From JAHCIE01 sp034431435 (GTDB lineage Bacteria; Chloroflexota; Anaerolineae; Epilineales; JAHCIE01): a stretch of DNA of 64,000 nucleotides. The stretch is taken from assembly GCA_034431435.1 (NCBI GenBank), contig DAOUDG010000109.1, positions 123,496-187,495 of the forward strand, read 5' to 3'. The position numbers and the translations under genes were made by a program. Below are positions 28,602 to 36,000 of the stretch, piece by piece (position 1 is the first letter of the stretch; each line of letters begins with the position of its first letter). The notes under the pieces were generated by a model, which worked only from the letters and a program-made list of their open reading frames with translations, had not been told where the DNA came from and searched no databases.

Positions 28602-28690
28602 CTCGTCCTCTGGGCGAGGGTTAGGGTGAGGGTCTTGAGCCTTCGGGCGTGGCTGAAGATTCTCACCCCGGCCCTCGCGCCGAGGACGAG
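28602..28690. repeat. palindromic GAGGGTTAGGGTGAG-type intergenic repeat
   Basis: The 29-base arms 28602-28630 (CTCGTCCTC...GGGTGAG) and 28662-28690 (CTCACCCC...GAGGACGAG) are inverted repeats with about seven mismatches and a 31-base loop. The CGAGGGTTAGGGTGAGGG core is a form I recall as widespread in intergenic regions of unrelated bacteria. It may also serve as the terminator of the exporter operon. Confidence 0.65.
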
Positions 28691-28718
28691 CGGGATAGGA
28701 ATCTATCCCCATCGACAA

Positions 28719-28746
28719 TTGACGCACTGCCTGATGGCGTTATAAT
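28719..28746 (+). promoter_or_regulatory. sigma-70 promoter of the cyclase-NTPase-TPR gene
   Basis: TTGACG (28719-28724) and a perfect TATAAT (28741-28746) are separated by 16 bases, about 170 bp before ATG 28915. Confidence 0.75.
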
Positions 28747-28914
28747 TTCATCGTGACGGTAGCGCCGTCTATCATGGGCCGCGGCCATCGACAAGGTCCC
28801 CCCTGCCGCATCTCGGCCCTGACGGCGCTCGTTCTTATCTGAACGCCGAAGCTGTCGCACCCTGGGCTGTGCCTATCCGACCCACCCGATGCAGCTTGCG
28901 CGTGAAGGCCCGCG

Positions 28915-31900
28915 ATGGATCAACCGGTTGTCTACATCCCGATGGACCGCCGCCAGGCGATGGCGCGGGGCGCGCCTCTCCCTGAACAGACCTACGGCGC
29001 CGCCCTGTTTGCGGATATTTCTGGCTTCACCCCCCTGACCGAGGCTCTCGCCCGCGCGCTTGGCTCGCAGCGTGGCGCCGAGGAACTGACCCGCTACCTC
29101 AATCTGGTCTACGATGCTCTGATTGCCGAGGTCGACCGCTACGGTGGCAGCGTGCTGAGCTTCGCCGGCGATGCCATTACCTGTTGGTTCGACCACCATG
29201 CGCCCGACAGCCTCGAGCTAGAGGCGAGTCTCGGCCAGACGCTGGCGACCCATCGCGCAGCGACCTGCGCCCTGGCGATGCAGCGGGCCATGCAGCAGTT
29301 TGTGAGCCTGCCTGTCCCCGACGGCACCACGGTCGGGCTGGCGATGAAGGTGGCCGTCGCCGCCGGGGCGGTGCGTCGCTTCCTGGTTGGCGACCCGGCG
29401 CTGCAACTGCTCGACGTACTGGCCGGCGCGACGCTCGAGCGTCTGGCGGCCGCCGAGCATCTGGCGAAGCCAGGTGAGATCGTGGTCGATTCCACGGCTG
29501 CGGCGCTGCTTGGCTGTAGCGCGTTCGTGTCAGAATGGCGGGGCGGCGACGAGGATTCGCTACATTTCGCGGTCATCGAGGGGCTGCCATTCCTCGCCGA
29601 CCCCCGCCCCTGGCCGCCCCTGCCGCAGAATGCCCTGGACGAGGCGGCGGCGCGACCCTGGGTGCTGGCTCCCATCTTCGAGCGCGCGCGTGACGGCCAG
29701 GGCGACTTTTGGGCCGAGCTACGCCCGGCCGTTGCCCTGTTCTTGCGCTTCACTGGTATTGACTACGATGCGCCTGAGGCGGTTGAGCTGCTCAATCGCT
29801 ACATGGCCTGGGTCTTGTCGGTCGTCAATCGGTACGGCGGCTACCTCCTGCAACTCGCCGTTGGCGACAAGGGTAGCTACTTCTACGTCGCCTTTGGCGC
29901 GCCCATCGCCCACGACGACGACGAGGCGCGCGCGGCCCACACGGCCCTCGCGCTGCGGTCGCCGCCGCCCGACATGGCGTTCATCCAGACGACGCAAATC
30001 GGGATCGCACGTGGGCGCATGCGAGCCGGTCCCTACGGGGGCGCGACCCGCCGCACCTACGGCGTGCTGGGAGATGACGTCAACCTGTCGGCGCGCTTGA
30101 TGCAGGCGGCGGCCAACTGGCAGATTCTGACCACGGCGCGCGTTGCGCAGACACTCCAACCGTCGTTCGTCGTGGAGGAGTTGCCGCCCATCCACGTCAA
30201 GGGCAAGGCGGAGCCTGTCGCCATATTCGCCCTGACCGACCTCGACCGGCAGGCCGGCCTGCGCTTCCAGGAGCCTCTGTATCGCCTGCCGATGGTCGGC
30301 CGCGCCGACGAACTTGATACCCTGGAGCACCGCCTCGAGGATACCCGCGACGGCGACGGCCAGCTCGTCGCCGTTGTCGCCGAGGCGGGCCTGGGCAAGT
30401 CGCGTCTGCTGGCGGAGGCGACTCGGGCGGCCCGCGAACGCGGCCTGGCGATATACGGTGGCGCGGCCCAGTCGTTTGGGACCAATAGCAGCTATATGGT
30501 GTGGGAAGGGGTGTGGCACGGCTTTTTCGATGTGGACCCCGACCAGCCGGCCGATGCCCGGATTCGCCGCCTGGAAGACGCACTGGCAGCTATTGACCCT
30601 GCCCTGCTGCCGCGCCTGCCGCTTCTGGCAGCGGTGCTGGCCGTCTCTATCCCCGATAACGACCTGACTCGCACCTTCGACCCGAAGCTCCGCAAGGCGT
30701 CACTGGAAGCCCTCCTCGTCGACTGCGTGCGCGCCCGCGCTCGCCGCATGCCCCTCGTCTTTGTCCTGGAGGACGCCCACTGGATCGACCCGCTGTCCCG
30801 CGATCTGCTGGATGCCATCAGTCGTACCATCGGCCACCAGGCGGTGTGCATCTTCATCGCCATGCGCCCGCCACCCAAAGGCGAAGACCCGCTGGCGGGC
30901 GTTCGGAACCTGGCGTACTTCACCGAGATGCCGCTGGCTGATTTTACGCCGGGCGAGGCGCAGCAGCTTATCGAATTGAAGCTGCAACAGATGTATGGCG
31001 CGGATGTGCAGGTCCCGCCTGCCTTCGTGACACTTATCACCGAGCGCGCCCAGGGCAACCCCTTCTACGTCGAGGAGCTGATCAACTACCTGAACGACCG
31101 GGGTATCGACCCGGCCGACCGTCCGGCGCTGGCTGCGCTCGACCTGCCCGCGAGCTTGCAGAGCCTCATCCTGAGTCGTATCGACCAGTTGAGTGAGAGC
31201 CAGAAGGTCACGATCAAGGTCGCCAGTATCATCGGCCGCCTGTTCCGCTTCCGCTGGCTGTGGGGGGCCTACCCTGAGTTGGGGGCGCAGGAGCGCGTGA
31301 AGGATGATCTGGACGTGCTGGACCACATGGAGCTTACGCCCCTCGACCAGCTAGAGCCGGAACTTATTTATATTTTCAAGAACGCGCTGACTCAGGAGGC
31401 GACCAGCGAGAGTTTGCTCGCCGCTACCCGCGCCTTGCTGCACGGCCAGCTGGCGGCATTCATCGAACAGAGCTATGCCGACTCCCTAGACCAGTACTAT
31501 GACCTGTTGGCCTACCACTACGACCAGAGTACCCGCACCGACAAGAAGCGGGAATATCTGCGCAAGGCGGGCGACGCGGCGCGAGACCGCTTTGCCAACG
31601 CGGCGGCCATGGACTACTATCAGCGGCTTCTTCCGCTGCTGGACGAAGCCGAGCGCGTTGCTGTGCTGAGTAGCCTGGGCCAGGTGCAGGAACTGGTGGG
31701 GCAGTGGCAGGCTGCCCGCGCCCAGTATCAGTTGGCGCTAGAGATGGCGACGCGGCTGGACGACCGGCCGTGGCAGACCCGGCTGGCGGCCGCGATGGGG
31801 GGGCTGAGTCGCAAGCAGGGTGACTACGCGGAGGCGATGAGGTGGTTGGAGCGCGCTCGCGACGACGCCCAGGGCCTCGGCGACATGGCCGGTGTCAGCC

Positions 31901-32775
31901 AGGCGTTGGCGGCGATGGGCGACGTGCATCGTCTCCAGGGCGAATACGTCCAGGCCCGGCAGGTCTATGACGAGAGCTTGAGCTACGCGAACCGCGTGGA
32001 CGTCGCGCGGCGGCGAGAAGGTGTGCGTGCGGCGGCTCTCAAGGCGGCCGGAACACTGGCGGCCTACCAGGGCGACTATGCGCAGTCCCGCGCCCTGTTC
32101 GAGGAGAGCCTGAGCATCTTTCGCGAGCAGGGCGACAAGCCGAATACGGCTGGCCTGCTCAACAACCTGGGGATTATCGCCCGCTACGAGAGCGATTATG
32201 CGATGGCGCGCAACCGCTTCGAAGAGAGTCTCAGCCTCATGCGCGAGGTGGGCGACCCGATGGGCACGGCTTCGGCCCTCAACAACCTGGCGCTGCTGGT
32301 GCGCACCCAGGGCGACAATGCCGAGGCCAGGCGCTTGTTGGAGGAGAGTCTCGACCTCAAGCGGCAGTTAGGCGAGAAGTGGGGTATTGCCAATACGTTG
32401 AGCAGCCTGGGAGATATCTTGATCGACCTGGGGATGTGGGCCGAAGCTCGCGAGGCGCTCACGGAGAGTCTGCGCCTCAATCGCGAGTTGGGCGACCGTA
32501 CCGCGCTGGCTTTCGTGCTTGAGTTCCTGGCCGGTCTGGCGGCGGCTGACCAGCACCCTGAGACTGCCCTGCGCCTGGGTGGCGCGGCGGATGCGCTGCG
32601 CGAGAGCCTGGGGGCCACCCTCGCCCCCCAGGAGCGAGCAAAGCTGGAGCGCCGCCTCGACCCGGCGCGGGTCAGCCTCGGCGTGGCGGCGGCGGAGGCA
32701 GCCTGGCAGGCCGGCCACGATCTGTCCCTCGACGAGGCGGTGGCGCTGGCGGCGCGGACACGCTACGTCACATAA
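28915..32775 (+). CDS. soluble-adenylyl-cyclase-like protein: two class III cyclase domains, NTPase, TPR array
   Basis: The 1286-aa protein resembles mammalian sAC in domain order. Cyclase domain 1 (about residues 25-200) has both metal-binding Asp residues: Asp34 in LFADISGFTP and Asp86 in SFAGDAITCWF. Cyclase domain 2 (about 255-435) lacks the first (LRFTGIDYD) but keeps the Asn and Arg of the transition-state motif in LGDDVNLSARLM. Together they could form one heterodimeric active site. Next is an AAA/STAND-type NTPase (about 455-800; P-loop AEAGLGKSRLL near 490, Walker B VFVLEDAHW near 615), then roughly nine TPR units (about 880-1240) with LNNLG/EESL motifs. ATG 28915. No membrane segment is visible. 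The product, cAMP or cGMP, cannot be assigned safely. Confidence 0.92.
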   Translation: MDQPVVYIPMDRRQAMARGAPLPEQTYGAALFADISGFTPLTEALARALGSQRGAEELTRYLNLVYDALIAEVDRYGGSVLSFAGDAITCWFDHHAPDSLELEASLGQTLATHRAATCALAMQRAMQQFVSLPVPDGTTVGLAMKVAVAAGAVRRFLVGDPALQLLDVLAGATLERLAAAEHLAKPGEIVVDSTAAALLGCSAFVSEWRGGDEDSLHFAVIEGLPFLADPRPWPPLPQNALDEAAARPWVLAPIFERARDGQGDFWAELRPAVALFLRFTGIDYDAPEAVELLNRYMAWVLSVVNRYGGYLLQLAVGDKGSYFYVAFGAPIAHDDDEARAAHTALALRSPPPDMAFIQTTQIGIARGRMRAGPYGGATRRTYGVLGDDVNLSARLMQAAANWQILTTARVAQTLQPSFVVEELPPIHVKGKAEPVAIFALTDLDRQAGLRFQEPLYRLPMVGRADELDTLEHRLEDTRDGDGQLVAVVAEAGLGKSRLLAEATRAARERGLAIYGGAAQSFGTNSSYMVWEGVWHGFFDVDPDQPADARIRRLEDALAAIDPALLPRLPLLAAVLAVSIPDNDLTRTFDPKLRKASLEALLVDCVRARARRMPLVFVLEDAHWIDPLSRDLLDAISRTIGHQAVCIFIAMRPPPKGEDPLAGVRNLAYFTEMPLADFTPGEAQQLIELKLQQMYGADVQVPPAFVTLITERAQGNPFYVEELINYLNDRGIDPADRPALAALDLPASLQSLILSRIDQLSESQKVTIKVASIIGRLFRFRWLWGAYPELGAQERVKDDLDVLDHMELTPLDQLEPELIYIFKNALTQEATSESLLAATRALLHGQLAAFIEQSYADSLDQYYDLLAYHYDQSTRTDKKREYLRKAGDAARDRFANAAAMDYYQRLLPLLDEAERVAVLSSLGQVQELVGQWQAARAQYQLALEMATRLDDRPWQTRLAAAMGGLSRKQGDYAEAMRWLERARDDAQGLGDMAGVSQALAAMGDVHRLQGEYVQARQVYDESLSYANRVDVARRREGVRAAALKAAGTLAAYQGDYAQSRALFEESLSIFREQGDKPNTAGLLNNLGIIARYESDYAMARNRFEESLSLMREVGDPMGTASALNNLALLVRTQGDNAEARRLLEESLDLKRQLGEKWGIANTLSSLGDILIDLGMWAEAREALTESLRLNRELGDRTALAFVLEFLAGLAAADQHPETALRLGGAADALRESLGATLAPQERAKLERRLDPARVSLGVAAAEAAWQAGHDLSLDEAVALAARTRYVT

Positions 32776-32779
32776 CGAT

Positions 32780-32808
32780 TTTTGTTCCCCACCGTTTTTC
32801 AGTACAAT
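32780..32808 (+). promoter_or_regulatory. candidate promoter of the large secreted protein
   Basis: TTTTGT (32780-32785) and TACAAT (32803-32808) are separated by 17 bases. The leader would be about 190 nt and includes an AGGCT/AGCCT hairpin near 32866 and a 12-bp palindrome at 32926-32937. Confidence 0.4.
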
Positions 32809-32925
32809 TGCACTCCCTTCAACGCAGTCGCATCGCCGTGCTCGCGTTGGGCCGTGGTTGTGATAGGCTGGGTTGTTAGCCTGGGTGGTGGTGGCTAGAT
32901 CGCAGGACAGACTCACTCTACATTC

Positions 32926-32937
32926 GATTCGCGAATC
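32926..32937. promoter_or_regulatory. 12-bp palindrome GATTCGCGAATC upstream of the secreted protein gene
   Basis: A perfect 12-bp palindrome lies about 70 bp before ATG 33008. It could be an operator or a small RNA hairpin; there is no second copy in the window to support either. Confidence 0.35.
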
Positions 32938-33007
32938 TAGCCGTCCGGTATGGGTTGTAGTGGCAGAACTTTAGATGAAGGCCAGGTGAGCCTTCAGGAG
33001 GGGTATC

Positions 33008-36000
33008 ATGCGCCGACTGGTCGCGTCCTACGGTACGTATCGATGGGAGCGCCTCGGCGCTCTTTTTGCCTGTGCGCTTCTGGCGGTGATGCTGGCGACG
33101 GCGGCGCCGTCTATGGCGGCCGGTCCCAGTGTCACGAGCCTTGCCGACAGCGGCCCTGGCTCGTTGCGGCAGGCGCTGGTCGATGCCGCACCCGGCGATA
33201 CAATCACGTTCAGCGTCAGCGGGACGATTCGCCTTGCCAGTGAACTCGTCGTTGACAAGAGCGTGGCCATCAGTGGCCCCGGCGCGGCCAACCTCACCAT
33301 CAGCGGCGCCGGGGTCACGCGCATTGTCCGCGTGGCCGCCAGTGGCGTGAGCATTTCAGGCGTCGCCCTTACTGAGGGCCGCGCCGATAACGGCGGTGGC
33401 GTGTCGGTTACCTCGACCGGCGCGCTCGCTCTGAGCCAGTGTGTTGTCAGCGGTAACACGACCGGCGTGGGTGGACCGATCAACACGGGCGGCGGCGGCC
33501 TGTACAACGCGGGCGCGCTCACCGTCACCGACTGCACCATCACCCAGAACCAGGCCGTTCTGGCCCTGGGCGGCGGCGGCCTCGCCAATACCGGCACGGC
33601 CACGCTGACCCGCGTGATGCTCACCAACAATAGCGCGAGCGATGGGGTGGGCGGCGGTGGTATCTACAATCTAGGCGCGCTGACTCTGAACGGGTCCAGC
33701 GTGTCTGGCAACCAGGCCAGCGGCGCAGTGGGCGGCGGCGGCATCTTTAGCGCGGGCACGTTGCAGGCCGACGCCCTGACCCTGAGCGGCAATAGCTCTA
33801 CGGGCCTGTACGGCGGCGGCGGACTGGTCAACTGGGCCAGGCCTGCCAGCATCGCAGCGATATTGACGCGCAGTCTCATTCAGAATAATACTGCCAGCCA
33901 GGGACGCGGCGGCGGCATCCTCAACGCGGGCGCCGATGTCGCAGCGGGCGCGCAATTGACGATCGCCACGTCCGCCGTCATCGGTAACACTGCCCCTGAT
34001 GGGGCGGGCATCGCCAACGTGGGGCTGGAGAGTGTCACGGGCCTGAACGTGTCCAACTCGACTATCGGGGCGAACACCGCCGCGGCCGGCGCGGGCGGCA
34101 TCGCCAGCGTCGCGCTGAATGGGCCAGCCCAGGTCAGCCTGACCAGCGTCACGGTCGCCAATAACAGCGGAACGACGGCTGGCATCGTCACGCACGGCGC
34201 CGGGGCGGTGACCCGGCCGCGCAATACCCTGCTGGCGGCCAACACGCCTCGCAACGCGCTGGCATCGGATGGCGGCGCGCTTGTGTCCGACGGCCACAAC
34301 CTCAGCAGCGACCCCCTGGGCAGCCTGAGTGGACCCGGCGACCTGCCAAACACCGACCCGCAGCTGGCGCCCCTCGCCAACTATGGCGGCCCGACGCCGA
34401 CCTACGCGCTGCGCCGGGGTAGTCCGGCTATCGACGCCGGCGACAACGCGGGCGCGGCCGCCACCGACCAGCGCGGCTCGCCCCGCCTTGTAGACGGCAA
34501 CGGCGACGGCACAGCCAGCATTGACATCGGCGCGTTCGAGTTTGCCGCCGACAACGTGGTGACGACGACCGCCGACAGTGGACCCGGCTCACTGCGGCAG
34601 GCTATTTTCGACGCCAACAGCGGCGCACGGGGTGGCGTCATCACCTTCAACATCGGCGTGGGTGGCGCGCAGACCATCAGCCCGACCTCACCCCTGCCCG
34701 CCGCGAGTGGCGCGACGACCATCGACGGCACGACGCAGCCGGGTTACACTGGAACGCCGCTCATCACCCTGGATGGTGGGGCGGCCGGGGCGAATGCTGA
34801 CGGCCTGCAACTCCTCGGCGGGGGCAGTACGCTCAAGGCCTTGACCATGACGCACTTTGGCGGCCACGGCCTGGTCGTCGCCGACGACAACAACCTCGTC
34901 GACGGCGTTGCCGCCGCTTCGAATGGTGGCGACGGTGTCCTGGCGCAGTCGAGCGTTGGCATGACGCTGCGCAACCTGAGCGCCAGTGGCAACGGTGGCG
35001 CGGGCCTCCGCCTCGACGGCGCGTCGGGTGTCTCTGTCACGAGTGTCACCGCTACCAGTAACCAGGGCGGGGGTGTGGTCGTCGCGTCGGGCATGGGTAA
35101 CACTGTGCAGGCGAGCAGTGTAACGGGGAACACGGGCGCGGGTGTCCTCATCCAGTCCGCGTCGAATACCACCGTCCAGGGCGTGACAATCTCTGGCAAC
35201 AGTGGCGCGGGCGTCGTCGTCGCGTCCGGGACGGGGAACGCCATTCTCAGTAACAGTATCACCGGCAACGGTAGCTTGGGCATCGACCTCGGCGGCGACG
35301 GTGTGACGCTCAATCGGCCAGACGGCGGCGGCCCTAACAACGGCCAGCCTTTCCCAATCATTACCTGGGCATCGACGCGCCCCTCGCACACGCCACTGAC
35401 CGAGCTTCAGGCGACCCTCCTGGCTGCCCCCAACACGACCTATCGCGTCGAGCTGTTCGACAATGCCGCCTGCGACGCGGCAGGCTACGGCGAGGGTCAG
35501 GCTTTCATCGCCGCGCGCAGCGTCACGACGGGGGAGGACGGTCGGGGGGTCTTCGTCTACACCCAGCCGACGGCGCTGGCCCAGGGCCGCATCATCACGG
35601 CGACGGCGACGGATCTCGCCCGCAACACCTCGGAGTTTTCCAGGTGCCAGGCCGTCACTCTGGCCAACGATACCTGGGCCAACGCCCTCAGCCTGCCCCT
35701 GACGCGGGTCGATAGCAACATCTATGCGGCGGCCGTGGAGCAGTTCGTAGTCGAGCACGACCAGGCGAAGTGGTTCCGCTTCAATGTGCCGCCGAATAGC
35801 CGCCTCGTAATCAACGTCGCCGGTCGCGCCGGCAACCTGCCCGTCAACTACGACCTCAGCCTGCACAAGGATGTGCGCGTTGTCTACAGCCAGCTCAGCC
35901 AGCCACAGAACCTGCCGCTGCTGACGGCTGAGGCTGCACCCGATCAGTTCCTGCCCGATCAGTTCCTGCCCGATCAGTTCCTGCCCGATCAGTTCCTGCC

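Larger units (their letters stand above)
28588..28914. other. 327-bp gap before the cyclase gene
   Basis: It contains a palindromic intergenic repeat (28602-28690) and a near-consensus promoter (28719-28746). A short palindrome (ATGGGCCGCGGCCAT) is visible in the leader near 28775. No gene is supported. Confidence 0.5.
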
